Below are positions 6,043 to 14,793 of a stretch of DNA of 52,908 nt, in pieces. The translations under genes were made by a program, and so were the position numbers. How positions within the stretch are numbered: the first letter of the stretch is position 1; every line of letters begins with the position of its first letter. The notes beneath the pieces were generated by a model. That model saw only the letters and a program-made list of their open reading frames with translations. It made no database searches and was not told where the DNA came from. This DNA is from Lachnospiraceae bacterium (GTDB taxonomy: Bacteria; Bacillota; Clostridia; Lachnospirales; Lachnospiraceae), in contig JAAUZK010000028.1 in assembly GCA_014804655.1 (NCBI GenBank), forward strand, positions 1 through 52,908, in the 5' to 3' direction.

Positions 6043-6954
6043 TTATGGCAGAATGTAAGAGATCTCGATCAGTGCGTCAGGGTGGTCTTTCAGGATACTG
6101 GAAACCTGATCGTTGACCTTGTCGGCATTGAATTTTCTACCGTAGTCCTTGACACCCTTAAAGGTAAAAAGCGTGTTGCGGATGATCTCTTTTGAATCCA
6201 CAAAGGTATCTTTTCCGGTGTCTGTGCCGGACTGCTCCGGCGGTTTTGTTTCATCTCCGTTATCTTCCTTCTTATCTCCGGAATCCTTGGAATGATCCGG
6301 AAGGGAACTGTCTTCAATGGCTTTCACGATCTTCTTGATATCACGCACACTCATTGCAGGCTTAAGGCTTGCATTGATCTGGTCATCAGTAAGGTTGACC
6401 ATTAAGGCCAGCTTGGAAGAACTGTAAGCCGAGTAAGCATCGTCGATTTCTTCCAAGATGTTTCCGTCTTCGTCACGCTTGGCGAAGCGGTCAACGACAG
6501 CAATCAGGGAATAGCAGCTTGTCTTTTCGTAGCCGAAATAGAACTTTGCATAATCGACAATAGTTGGAAAATTTTTAATTTTATAAGCCTGCTTCGAATT
6601 GATCCAATGGAGATCAAAAGCAACTTTTAAAGCTGTATTATCAATATTTATAACAGAATCAAATATACGGCTATGGTATTCTTCAAACTCTGCCTTAGTC
6701 TTTGCACTGAAATCATGTGAGCCTGAAGGTTGAAACGGAAGACAGGCAAGAGCAGAAGCCTCTTCTCTGGACTCAACAAAAATAGCACCGTCAGAAATTT
6801 CGTTACCTTTTAAAATCCAACGGTAACCTTTGCTACCGTCACCTTTTTCAAAAACTTCAAACCCAGAAATTGGAGCAACCTTTAATTTTTCCTCTTTAGC
6901 TGCTGTATCTATTGACTTATTTGTAGTATCCGTAGCTTTCTTTGCTGCTGCCAT
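6043..6954 (-). CDS. Plasmid/phage-type DNA-binding-like protein (303 aa)
   Basis: The first 30 residues are Ala/Lys/Thr-rich and flexible. The middle part contains YAKFYFGYEKTSCYSLIAVV and later YSAYSSSKLALMVNLTDDQI and AMSVRDIKKIVKAI. This arrangement is shared by helix-turn-helix proteins of Firmicutes plasmids, ICEs and phages, in which an FG-x-S/T-x-x-Y/V segment is followed by a YS-SKL element. The C-terminal third is acidic and low-complexity, then a short folded end. It may be the regulator or a replication/partition factor. It ends 15 bases before the 88-codon gene. Confidence 0.6.
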   Translation of the reverse strand: MAAAKKATDTTNKSIDTAAKEEKLKVAPISGFEVFEKGDGSKGYRWILKGNEISDGAIFVESREEASALACLPFQPSGSHDFSAKTKAEFEEYHSRIFDSVINIDNTALKVAFDLHWINSKQAYKIKNFPTIVDYAKFYFGYEKTSCYSLIAVVDRFAKRDEDGNILEEIDDAYSAYSSSKLALMVNLTDDQINASLKPAMSVRDIKKIVKAIEDSSLPDHSKDSGDKKEDNGDETKPPEQSGTDTGKDTFVDSKEIIRNTLFTFKGVKDYGRKFNADKVNDQVSSILKDHPDALIEISYILP

Positions 6955-6955
6955 G

Positions 6956-7666
6956 TTATTTCACCTCACTTTCGAAGCGCTTGATCTCTTTGTTCAGGTA
7001 ATCAATAAGGGCATGGAACACGCTTTTACTATAATCAAAGCTAAAAAGCGGATCGTTTAAGACCTCATTAAATAACTTAACAAGCGCCTGCAGGAAAGCC
7101 GATATATAAGAACTTAACTGAATATTTTTAATACATACTTCTAAGTATTTGTTATGTTCTGCACGGGCATCTTCGCGCAAACGAACTTCTACCGCTTTTT
7201 CTCCGGCACAATGACAGTTAAGTTTTCTTATGCCATCCATACCGAATGTATCGAAGAATAAAACAAAATCATCTTCAGATTCAAAAAGATCGTGCTCACT
7301 GGAATAACAGGAATAGCATTCTTTAACACTGAAATATTCATTATCTGTTAAAGTGCAGTCAAACAACTGTTCAAGGTGTTCTTTTGTCATATCCACGTCA
7401 ACAGACTGACAGGTTTCACTTTCATCTTTCAGGGATTCGACCCATTCATTAACAGCTTTCGTGCCTGAACTGCTTTCCTTTCCATTAATGTAGTCTTCGC
7501 GGAGCTGATAAAAGCCTTCAAGACCATTGCGGTTATAATAATCAACTAAAGACTGCTCGTCATTGTGAAATAAATGAACGCATGCAACATAGCAAAAGTT
7601 AACAGTCTTCCAATGATCCACAGTTATTTCTTTACCAATAAGTTTTTCAAAATCCTGCTTAGTCAT
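6956..7666 (-). CDS. Protein with two copies of an MTK-x-x-hE-x-L domain (236 aa)
   Basis: Two halves resemble each other. Residues 1-56 start MTKQDFEKLIGKEITVDHW and end GLEGFYQL; residues about 91-148 start MTKEHLEQLFDCTLTDNEY and end GMDGIRKL. Each copy has a Tyr/Phe-rich middle. Single-copy versions of the first motif are familiar in small hypothetical proteins of Firmicutes mobile elements. The C-terminal 60 residues are helical. The gene shares a ribosome binding block (GGGAAAGGGGTACAAAG) with the gene before it. Function unknown. Confidence 0.65.
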   Translation of the reverse strand: MTKQDFEKLIGKEITVDHWKTVNFCYVACVHLFHNDEQSLVDYYNRNGLEGFYQLREDYINGKESSSGTKAVNEWVESLKDESETCQSVDVDMTKEHLEQLFDCTLTDNEYFSVKECYSCYSSEHDLFESEDDFVLFFDTFGMDGIRKLNCHCAGEKAVEVRLREDARAEHNKYLEVCIKNIQLSSYISAFLQALVKLFNEVLNDPLFSFDYSKSVFHALIDYLNKEIKRFESEVK

Positions 7667-7690
7667 ATCTTTGTACCCCTTTCCCTTTTA

Positions 7691-7897
7691 TTACAGTTTT
7701 GTTGCGTATAAGTAACCGGATAAGTTATCTTCGTAAAGGTCATAACCGGAATACTCATAATCAGTTGCTATGTACCTCACGTTGAATTTCAGAAGCAGAT
7801 CAGAATCAATAAGTTCTGCTTTCTCAATCATACCGAAGAGCTCGACACTGACCATGTTCTTCTTGTCACTGGCTGCTTTAATAATTTCTGCTGTCAT
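7691..7897 (-). CDS. Small hypothetical protein (68 aa), first gene of the row
   Basis: The start is at MTAEIIKAASDKK, with AGAGG 9 bases upstream; the upstream codons of the longer frame encode the ribosome binding block itself. The product is soluble with a tyrosine-rich C-terminal half (YIATDYEYSGYDLYEDN). No family is recognised. It is the first gene after the operator-like palindrome at 8010-8029 and is likely the promoter-proximal gene of the element. Confidence 0.65.
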   Translation of the reverse strand: MTAEIIKAASDKKNMVSVELFGMIEKAELIDSDLLLKFNVRYIATDYEYSGYDLYEDNLSGYLYATKL

Positions 7898-8009
7898 ACC
7901 TTTGTACCTCTTTCCCTTCGAATATGGATACACCAGAGGGCTTTTTACCTGTTAAAGACAAAAGCCTAACTAAAACAGGCTGTAATTTATGATGTATCCG
8001 CTTCTTGGT

Positions 8010-8029
8010 TTTTCCGAACGTTCGGAAAA
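8010..8029. repeat. Perfect 20-bp palindrome at the right edge of the element
   Basis: TTTTCCGAACGTTCGGAAAA is perfect here and the symmetry extends further (GG...CC, with one extra T). It is intergenic, about 110 bp upstream of the first minus-strand gene, and is the best copy of the motif found at 1566, 1923 and 2416. It is a candidate operator or recombination/replication site. Confidence 0.75.
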
Positions 8030-8059
8030 CCTGTTAAAATGTTGTTTTCTGGTTGCTGT

Positions 8060-8138
8060 AAGGGTTCCGGAATCCTTATAAATTTAATTTAAACTTTTGG
8101 CTACTGTTGCAGGGTGCAAAAGTGCTACTAGCATTTTG
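8060..8138. other. Palindromes in the gap between the element and tig
   Basis: The 8032-8256 gap has no gene. It contains a near-perfect palindrome at 8060-8077 (AAGGGTTCCGGAATCCTT) and an inverted repeat at 8117-8138 (CAAAA-g-TGCT / AGCA-TTTTG) just upstream of the tig -10 box. Either may be an operator or part of the insertion junction. Confidence 0.4.
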
Positions 8139-8151
8139 TGCCAGTATGTGA

Positions 8152-8157
8152 TATAAT
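8152..8157 (+). promoter_or_regulatory. Extended -10 promoter of tig
   Basis: TATAAT with TG one base upstream (TGATATAAT); no good -35 is seen. The implied start near 8164 gives a leader of about 93 bases before the tig ATG. Confidence 0.65.
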
Positions 8158-8256
8158 GCTTAGATGACTGTGACTGGAAACGGAATCAGGGCTTTGGTAC
8201 GAGAAATAAGCGTGATTATACATGTTACAGATGTAGTTGAAGGAGGAACCCATACA

Positions 8257-9543
8257 ATGAGTTTACAGGTGGAAAAATTAGAAAAGAACATGGCGAAGCT
8301 TACCATTGAAGTCGGCGCGGAGGAACTGGAGAAGGCGATTGAGAAGGCATATCAGAAGCAGAAGAAGCAGATCAGCATCCCCGGTTTCAGAAAAGGTAAA
8401 GTGCCCCGCCAGATGGTAGAGAAGATGTACGGTAAGGAAGTGTTCTATGAAGACGCGGCAAATGAGTTGATTCCGGATGCATACGATAAGGCGCTGTCAG
8501 AGTGCGAGGAGGACATTGTGTCTTCCCCGAAGATTGAAGTGACGCAGATCGAGGCAGGCAAGCCTTTCGTGTTTACTGCCACAGTTGCGCTGAAGCCGGA
8601 AGTTAAGCTCGGCAAGTATAAAGGACTTAAGATTGATAAGATTGATTCGGAAGTCACCGAAGAAGAGGTGGACGCAGAGATCAATAGAGAACGCGAGAAT
8701 AATGCGAGAAATATTACCGTTGAGGATAGACCCGTGAAGGACGGCGATATGACGACGTTAGACTTTGAAGGTTTTGTGGACGGCGTGCCTTTCGAGGGCG
8801 GCAAGGGTGAGAACTATCCGCTGACGATCGGTTCTGGTGCGTTTATCCCCGGATTCGAGGAGCAGCTTGTCGGCGCCGAGATCGGCAAGGAAGTGGAAGT
8901 GAATGTCACCTTCCCCGAAGATTATCAGGCGGAAGATTTAAAGGGCAAAGCGGCGGTATTCAAATGTACGGTTAAGGAGATCAAGGAGAAAGAGCTGCCT
9001 GAGCTGGACGACGAGTTTGCAAGCGAGGTATCTGAGTTTGAGACGCTTGCGGAGTATCGTGAGGACGTGAAGAAGAATCTGGCCGAGAAGAAGGAAAAGG
9101 ACGCTAAGAATGCCAGAGAGGATGCGGCGATCAAGGCGGCGGTGGAAGTTGCCGAGATGGAGATTCCCGATGCCATGTTAGAGACGCAGCAGAGACAGAT
9201 GGTGGACGAGTTCGCACAGAGGATCACTATGCAGGGTCTTTCCATGGAACAGTATTTCCAGTTTACGGGCACTAACTATCAGAAGATGGTAGAGCAGGTG
9301 AAACCTCAGGCATTAGAGCGCATCAAGTCCCGTCTGGTACTGGAGGCGATTGCAGCGGCCGAGAAGATCGAGGCAACAGATGAAGACTACGAGAAGGAAC
9401 TCGAAACCATGGCTGAGGTGTATCAGATGGAAGTAGCCAAGGTAAAAGAGCTTATGGGCGAGAGAGAGAAGAAGAACATCATGCAGGATCTGGCAGTCAG
9501 AAAAGCAGCCGAGTTCGTAGCGAAGAATGCGAAAGAGAAATAA
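8257..9543 (+). CDS. tig: Trigger factor, ribosome-bound chaperone and prolyl isomerase (428 aa)
   Basis: It binds the ribosome exit site and shields nascent chains. The start at MSLQVEKLEKNMAKL has AAGGAGGA upstream and gives the usual family length; the frame stays open another 31 codons upstream but that is leader. The ribosome-docking signature GFRKGKVPRQ is at about residues 43-52. An FKBP-like isomerase domain (DGDMTTLDFEGFVDGVPFEG) starts near residue 165, and the C-terminal helical arms follow. It is the first gene of the tig-clpP-clpX-lon block, the common order in Clostridia. Confidence 0.97.
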   Translation: MSLQVEKLEKNMAKLTIEVGAEELEKAIEKAYQKQKKQISIPGFRKGKVPRQMVEKMYGKEVFYEDAANELIPDAYDKALSECEEDIVSSPKIEVTQIEAGKPFVFTATVALKPEVKLGKYKGLKIDKIDSEVTEEEVDAEINRERENNARNITVEDRPVKDGDMTTLDFEGFVDGVPFEGGKGENYPLTIGSGAFIPGFEEQLVGAEIGKEVEVNVTFPEDYQAEDLKGKAAVFKCTVKEIKEKELPELDDEFASEVSEFETLAEYREDVKKNLAEKKEKDAKNAREDAAIKAAVEVAEMEIPDAMLETQQRQMVDEFAQRITMQGLSMEQYFQFTGTNYQKMVEQVKPQALERIKSRLVLEAIAAAEKIEATDEDYEKELETMAEVYQMEVAKVKELMGEREKKNIMQDLAVRKAAEFVAKNAKEK

Positions 9544-9601
9544 CAGGTTTTATTATGAGGGGCAATCAGGGTATACTTGAAATAGAAACGGAGGAATTAG
9601 C

Positions 9602-10195
9602 ATGGCATTAATACCTTATGTCATTGAGCAGACTTCCAAGGGAGAACGCTCCTACGACATTTATTCAAGATTGTTAAAAGAGAGAATTATTTTTCTTGGT
9701 GAGGAAGTAAACGATGCTTCCGCCAGTGTGATTGTGGCGCAGATGTTGTTTCTGGAATCCGAAGATCCGGAGAAGGACATTCATCTGTATATCAACAGCC
9801 CGGGCGGCGTAATTACCGCGGGAATGGCAATTTATGACACAATGAACTTCATCAAATGTGATGTGTCTACCGTGTGTATCGGTATGGCGGCCAGCATGGG
9901 CGCGTTCCTGTTGGCGGGCGGTGCGAAAGGTAAAAGAATGGCGCTTCCCAATGCGGAGATCATGATCCATCAGCCGGCAGGCGGAGCACAGGGACAGGCA
10001 ACCGAGATTGAGATCACGGCGAAGCATATTCTTGCAACGAAAGAGAAGATGGCAAGGATTATGGCGGAGAATACCGGACAGGACTTTGAAGTGATCATGG
10101 CGGACACGGAGAGAGATAACTGGAAGTCTGCTGAGGAAGCACTAGCATATGGTCTGATTGACCGTATTATTACCAATCATGCCAATGCTGTGTAA
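9602..10195 (+). CDS. clpP: ATP-dependent Clp protease proteolytic subunit (197 aa)
   Basis: Serine protease that forms a double-ring barrel and degrades proteins fed in by ClpX. The catalytic Ser is in [11 protein letters not shown], the His in IMIHQPAGG, and the Asp is in the [11 protein letters not shown] region. The length equals the family norm, and the leader is short. GGAGG lies 9 bases upstream of the ATG. The gene follows tig by 58 bases and precedes clpX with two hairpins between them. Confidence 0.97.
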   Translation: MALIPYVIEQTSKGERSYDIYSRLLKERIIFLGEEVNDASASVIVAQMLFLESEDPEKDIHLYINSPGGVITAGMAIYDTMNFIKCDVSTVCIGMAASMGAFLLAGGAKGKRMALPNAEIMIHQPAGGAQGQATEIEITAKHILATKEKMARIMAENTGQDFEVIMADTERDNWKSAEEALAYGLIDRIITNHANAV

Positions 10196-10197
10196 GT

Positions 10198-10283
10198 GGA
10201 GATGAAGATATTCTAAGGCGTCAAAAAGACGCCGCCTAAGAATATCTATGTCATCTCCTGAAGAATCGCTGGGGCGATTCTTC
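10198..10283. other. Two tandem hairpins between clpP and clpX
   Basis: A long bulged stem spans 10198-10258 (outer GGAGATGA/TCATCTCC, inner GATATTCT...AGAATATC). It is followed at once by a perfect 10-bp stem, 10260-10283 (GAAGAATCGC / GCGATTCTTC). Neither has a T tract. They may partially terminate, protect clpP mRNA ends or mark an RNA processing point. Confidence 0.65.
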
Positions 10284-10328
10284 GTGTGAGAGGACATTAT
10301 ATAGAGAAGAAAGGCATGGAACATTAAA

Positions 10329-11588
10329 ATGGCAGGAAAGAATTCTGATGACAGGGTGAGGTGTTCTTTTTGCAACAAAACGCAGGATCAGGTGCGGAAG
10401 CTTATTGCCGGTCCCGCGGGCGTCTATATCTGCGACGAATGTGTAGATATCTGCGCAGATATTATTGAGGAAGAATACGAAGAAGAGCCGGATGTGGAGG
10501 AGATGGAGATCAATCTCCTAAAGCCGGTGGAGATCAAGAAATTCCTTGATGATTACGTGATCGGGCAGGAGGAAGCCAAGAAAGTTCTGGCGGTTTCCGT
10601 ATATAATCATTACAAACGCGTCATGGCTCCGCAGGAGGATGAGGACGGCGTGGAACTGCAGAAGAGCAACATTATTATGGTTGGTCCTACTGGTTCCGGC
10701 AAAACCTATCTTGCGCAGACATTGGCAAAGATTATCAATGTACCGTTTGCGATCGCAGATGCCACCACGCTGACTGAGGCGGGTTATGTGGGTGAAGATG
10801 TGGAGAATATCCTGCTGAAGCTGATACAGGCGGCAGATTATGATATCGAGAGGGCACAATACGGTATCATCTATATTGACGAAATAGATAAGATTACGAA
10901 GAAGAGCGAGAACGTATCGATCACCAGAGACGTATCCGGTGAAGGCGTACAGCAGGCGCTCCTTAAGATCATAGAGGGTACGGTGGCAAGCGTTCCTCCG
11001 CAGGGCGGCAGGAAACATCCGCATCAGGAACTGATTCAGATCGATACCTCCAATATTCTTTTTATCTGCGGCGGAGCCTTCGACGGGCTGGAGAAGATCG
11101 TGGAAGAGCGTTTGGACCGCAATTCTATTGGTTTTAACGCACAGATCATGGAGAAGAGCAGCAAGGATATCGGGGCGGTGCTCAAGGAAGTAGCGCCACA
11201 GGATCTGATGAAATTCGGTCTGATTCCGGAATTCATCGGGCGTGTGCCGATTACCGTCACGCTGGAGGGCTTGGATCAGGAGGCTTTGATCCGCATCTTA
11301 AGGGAGCCGAAGAACGCATTGATCAAGCAGTATCAGAAGCTGTTTGAATTCGATGAGGTTAAGCTGAGTGTGGAAGAGGAGGCAATTAAGGAAATTGCCA
11401 GACTTGCATACGAGCGTAAGACAGGTGCCAGAGGGCTTCGTTCCATTATGGAGAGTGTGATGATGGATGTCATGTATGAGATTCCGTCAGATGATAATAT
11501 ATCGGAGTGTGTGCTGACGAAGGAAGCGGTGGACGGAAATGAGAAACCGCGTGTTACCTATCGCAACAGACTGTTGCAGGCAGAATAG
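10329..11588 (+). CDS. clpX: ClpX, AAA+ unfoldase of the ClpXP protease (419 aa)
   Basis: Hexameric ATPase that recognises, unfolds and threads proteins into ClpP. The N-terminal C4 zinc-binding domain is visible ([11 protein letters not shown] then CDECVDIC). It is followed by Walker A GPTGSGKT, Walker [11 protein letters not shown], sensor and arginine-finger regions, and an IGF loop (RNSIGFNAQ) that docks on ClpP. Length is normal. It lies downstream of clpP and upstream of lon; a hairpin at 11603-11643 follows the stop. Confidence 0.98.
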   Translation: MAGKNSDDRVRCSFCNKTQDQVRKLIAGPAGVYICDECVDICADIIEEEYEEEPDVEEMEINLLKPVEIKKFLDDYVIGQEEAKKVLAVSVYNHYKRVMAPQEDEDGVELQKSNIIMVGPTGSGKTYLAQTLAKIINVPFAIADATTLTEAGYVGEDVENILLKLIQAADYDIERAQYGIIYIDEIDKITKKSENVSITRDVSGEGVQQALLKIIEGTVASVPPQGGRKHPHQELIQIDTSNILFICGGAFDGLEKIVEERLDRNSIGFNAQIMEKSSKDIGAVLKEVAPQDLMKFGLIPEFIGRVPITVTLEGLDQEALIRILREPKNALIKQYQKLFEFDEVKLSVEEEAIKEIARLAYERKTGARGLRSIMESVMMDVMYEIPSDDNISECVLTKEAVDGNEKPRVTYRNRLLQAE

Positions 11589-11602
11589 TAATATGAATTT
11601 AT

Positions 11603-11643
11603 AACGGGACAGCCGGAGTTTGCTCATGCATGGCTGTCCCGTT
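11603..11643 (+). terminator. Hairpin between clpX and lon
   Basis: A perfect 12-bp stem (AACGGGACAGCC / GGCTGTCCCGTT) with a 17-base loop follows the clpX stop by 14 bases. There is no T run, so read-through into lon is possible and its role as terminator is uncertain. Confidence 0.5.
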
Positions 11644-11717
11644 CTGGACTCATAGGACAAAGTCTGCAGTTGGAAACTATACTGCGTAATAGCCGGAAAA
11701 AATATAGGGATAAAAAG

Positions 11718-14132
11718 ATGAGTTTTTTAAACAGAAAAATACAAATTAATAAGGAACAAAATAGTGCGGAAGCTGCAGGGTATACGGGAATACCTGAACA
11801 GAATAAGCTTCCGACCGTGGCACTTCGTGGGCTGACGATTCTTCCGGGAATGGTGATACACTTTGACTTAAACAGAGACAAGTCGATCGCCGCGGTGGAA
11901 CAGGCGATGCTCTCGGATCAGAAGCTGTTAGTAGTGACCCAGAAGAATGCGGGTGAGGAAGAGCCGACATTCGAGGATGTCTATGGTGTGGGGACTGTCG
12001 TGGTCATAAGACAGGTGACAAAGCTACCGGAGCATACGCTTCGTGTGTTGGTGGAAGGGAAATCGAGAGCGGTATTATACCGGTTTACAAGGGATTACGA
12101 CTATATTATGGCGGAAATGTCATACGAAAACGATGATATGACAGATGTGTCTGCTGTTGAGGAAGAGGCAATGACCAGAACGGTCAAGGAAACTTTTTCG
12201 GCATATTACACGTGTTTTCCCAAAGTGGGCAAGGCAGTGGCGGATCAGATCGAGGAGGAGATGCCGCTGGGCAGACTGCTCGACAGCATTACGATCAACA
12301 TGCCTCTTACGGTAGCGGATAAGCAGAAGATTCTGGAGGCGTTGTCAGTCAAGGAGCGTTTTGAGGTGCTGACGGGGATATTGATGCGGGAAGTGGAGAT
12401 CGTTCATATCAGGAGCGATCTGTCTAAGAAGATCAGAGGGCGGATCGATAAGAACCAGAAGGATTATATTCTGCGGGAACAGTTACAATATATTAAAGAA
12501 GAACTGGGCGAGAACACCGTGGACTCCGATTTGGAGCAGTTTGAGAAAACCGTGGAGGAGCTGGAGGCTTCGGAGGAGATTAAGGAGAAGATCCGTAAGG
12601 AGATCGCGCGTTATAAGAATGTGGCGGGAAGCCACTCGGAGGCCGCGGTGGAGCGGGCGTATATCGAGACACTGTTGGAGCTGCCGTGGGATAAGGCATC
12701 GAAGGACAGTGAAGATCTGGTGCGAGCCGAAGAGATTCTGAATGCGCAGCACTATGGGCTTAACAAGGTGAAGGAGCGTATTCTGGAATATCTGGCAGTG
12801 CGGGTTCTGACAGGCAAGGGACAAAGTCCGATCATCTGTCTGGTGGGACCGCCGGGAACGGGTAAGACATCCGTGGCGAAGAGTGTGGCGGAAGCGCTTG
12901 AGAAGAAATATGTGCGGATCTGCCTGGGCGGCATCCGCGATGAGGCGGAGATCAGGGGACACCGCAAAACCTATGTGGGAGCTATGCCGGGCAGGATCAC
13001 GAGCGCCGTCAGACAGGCCGGAGTCAAGAATCCGCTGCTGTTGTTAGACGAGATAGACAAGGTCAGCAATGATTATAAGGGCGATCCGGCGTCGGCACTG
13101 CTGGAGGTACTGGACGGTGAGCAGAACGGCGCGTTTCGCGATCATTATGTGGAGATACCGATGGATTTGTCGGAAGTATTGTTTATTGCCACAGCCAATG
13201 CCGTGGACTCGATTCCGAAGCCGCTTCTGGACCGTATGGAGATTATCGAGGTAAATAGTTATACGGCAAACGAGAAATTCCATATTGCCAGAGAGCATCT
13301 GGTTGAGAAACAGCTTAAGAAGAATGGCATCGAGGCGGAAAAACTTAAGTTTACGGATGACGCATTGCGTGATATGATACGTTTATACACGAGAGAGGCG
13401 GGCGTGCGCGGATTGGAGCGTCAGATCGGCAAGGTATGCCGTAAAGTGGCAAAGCATATACTGGAAGAAATGCAGGCCGCGGAGTCGCAGACTGACAGTG
13501 GGGCGGAAGTCAATATTACCTCTGATGATCTGGAGCAGTATCTCGGTAAACCGAAATACATGCAGGACAAGGTTAACGACAAGGATGAGGTTGGTATTGT
13601 GCGCGGACTTGCCTGGACCAGCGTGGGCGGTGATACGTTGCAGATAGAAGTCAATATTATGCCGGGCGATGGGGAAATTGACCTAACTGGTCAAATGGGG
13701 GATGTGATGAAAGAATCCGCGAGGATTGCCATGAGTTATGTGCGCTCCGTCAGTGAACGGTATCAGGTTTCGGAGGAAATGTATACCGAGAAGGACTTTC
13801 ATATCCATATTCCGGAAGGCGCCGTGCCCAAGGACGGACCGTCCGCCGGGATCACTTTAGCCACGGCGATACTATCGGCGGTGACAGGGATTCCCGTGCA
13901 CGCGGACATAGCGATGACCGGTGAAGTCACTCTGAGGGGCAGGGTGCTTCCTATCGGCGGATTGAAAGAGAAGATCCTTGCAGCCAAGACAGCGGGGGTC
14001 AAAACAGTTCTGGTACCGGAGGAAAACGCCAAGGATATCGCGGAACTGGATCAGGAAATTACGGATGGGCTTACGATACATATGGTGAGTCATATGGAAC
14101 AGGTTGCGGAATATGCGCTGATCAGTGTGTGA
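11718..14132 (+). CDS. lon: Lon, ATP-dependent serine protease (804 aa)
   Basis: Homohexameric protease for damaged and regulatory proteins. Domain order: N-terminal substrate domain beginning at LPTVALRGLTILPGM (about residue 34), coiled-coil region, AAA+ with Walker A GPPGTGKTS and Walker B LLLDEIDKV, and a C-terminal protease domain with the catalytic Ser in KDGPSAGIT and Lys in the GLKEKILAAKTAG segment. The start at MSFLNRKIQ is preferred over an upstream TTG because AGGGATAAAAAG precedes it, although this site is weak. Family length about 770-820. Confidence 0.96.
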   Translation: MSFLNRKIQINKEQNSAEAAGYTGIPEQNKLPTVALRGLTILPGMVIHFDLNRDKSIAAVEQAMLSDQKLLVVTQKNAGEEEPTFEDVYGVGTVVVIRQVTKLPEHTLRVLVEGKSRAVLYRFTRDYDYIMAEMSYENDDMTDVSAVEEEAMTRTVKETFSAYYTCFPKVGKAVADQIEEEMPLGRLLDSITINMPLTVADKQKILEALSVKERFEVLTGILMREVEIVHIRSDLSKKIRGRIDKNQKDYILREQLQYIKEELGENTVDSDLEQFEKTVEELEASEEIKEKIRKEIARYKNVAGSHSEAAVERAYIETLLELPWDKASKDSEDLVRAEEILNAQHYGLNKVKERILEYLAVRVLTGKGQSPIICLVGPPGTGKTSVAKSVAEALEKKYVRICLGGIRDEAEIRGHRKTYVGAMPGRITSAVRQAGVKNPLLLLDEIDKVSNDYKGDPASALLEVLDGEQNGAFRDHYVEIPMDLSEVLFIATANAVDSIPKPLLDRMEIIEVNSYTANEKFHIAREHLVEKQLKKNGIEAEKLKFTDDALRDMIRLYTREAGVRGLERQIGKVCRKVAKHILEEMQAAESQTDSGAEVNITSDDLEQYLGKPKYMQDKVNDKDEVGIVRGLAWTSVGGDTLQIEVNIMPGDGEIDLTGQMGDVMKESARIAMSYVRSVSERYQVSEEMYTEKDFHIHIPEGAVPKDGPSAGITLATAILSAVTGIPVHADIAMTGEVTLRGRVLPIGGLKEKILAAKTAGVKTVLVPEENAKDIAELDQEITDGLTIHMVSHMEQVAEYALISV

Positions 14133-14196
14133 TGTGAATGCCGGAAAACGGGCATTTTCCATATAGTGTAAAGTGCTTGTGGAAATGAGGAGCGTT

Positions 14197-14793
14197 ATGG
14201 TTATCAAGAATGTGAATTTGGAGACGGTGTGCGGTATCACGAGTAAACTACCTGAGAACAAACTGCCGGAGATCGCCTTCGCGGGGAAGAGCAATGTGGG
14301 CAAATCCTCGCTGATCAACGGGCTTATGAATCGTAAGTCTCTGGCGCGTACCAGTTCCCAGCCGGGCAAGACCCAGACCATTAACTATTATAATATTAAT
14401 GATCAGATGTATTTCGTAGATCTGCCGGGATACGGTTATGCCACTGCGAATGAGCAGGTGAAAGCACAGTGGGGCAAGATGATCGAGGATTATCTGCATC
14501 AGTCAAGGCAGATCCGGGCAGTATTTCTGCTGATCGATATCAGACATGCACCGTCGGAGAATGACCGGATCATGTATAACTGGATACTGGACAGAGGCTA
14601 TAAGCCGATCATTATTGCGACGAAACTGGATAAGATCAAGAGGAGCCAGATCGCAAAACAGGTTAAACTGATAACTGACACACTTGACGTAGTAGATGAC
14701 ACAACTGTCATACCCTATTCATCCCTGTCAAAACAAGGCAGGGAGGAAATCTATGAATTGCTGGACGGGATATTGTGCGAGGAAGAGCTATGA
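14197..14793 (+). CDS. engB: EngB/YsxC ribosome-biogenesis GTPase (198 aa)
   Basis: Essential GTPase needed for large-subunit assembly. Motifs: G1 GKSNVGKSS, G3 DLPGYGYA, G4 TKLDK, and the family pattern FAGKSNVGKSSLINGLMNRK. The start at MVIKNVNLE has GAGGAG upstream. The lon-engB order is widely kept in Firmicutes. The stop overlaps the start of the next gene (ATGA at 14790-14793), which implies translational coupling. Confidence 0.96.
   Translation: MVIKNVNLETVCGITSKLPENKLPEIAFAGKSNVGKSSLINGLMNRKSLARTSSQPGKTQTINYYNINDQMYFVDLPGYGYATANEQVKAQWGKMIEDYLHQSRQIRAVFLLIDIRHAPSENDRIMYNWILDRGYKPIIIATKLDKIKRSQIAKQVKLITDTLDVVDDTTVIPYSSLSKQGREEIYELLDGILCEEEL

Larger units (their letters stand above)
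1..8031 (-). mobile_element. Inovirus-like (filamentous phage) prophage, left end outside window
   Basis: The region is a dense row of small minus-strand genes unlike the housekeeping DNA that starts with tig. The strongest clue is the 69-residue coat-like protein at 2488-2697 and the hairpin just after it, as in filamentous phages where a terminator follows the coat gene. Supporting clues are several 28-82 residue membrane peptides, a small candidate single-strand-binding protein, a tail-anchored acidic protein, a secreted protein and a 0.6-kb structured non-coding block. No integrase, Zot/pI ATPase or replication initiator is recognisable here; they may lie to the left. The right boundary is inferred from the last palindrome near 8,010-8,031 and is not proven. 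An alternative is a small conjugative or satellite element with a pilin-like protein. Confidence 0.6.

Noticed and set aside
8010..8029. The recurring palindrome as a LexA (SOS) box
   Set aside because: LexA boxes in Firmicutes have four bases between GAAC and GTTC; here there are none. The true boxes are at 51318 and 51379.
8164..8256. 31-codon N-terminal extension of trigger factor
   Set aside because: The ATG is at the likely transcript start with no ribosome binding site, and AAGGAGGA precedes the usual start.
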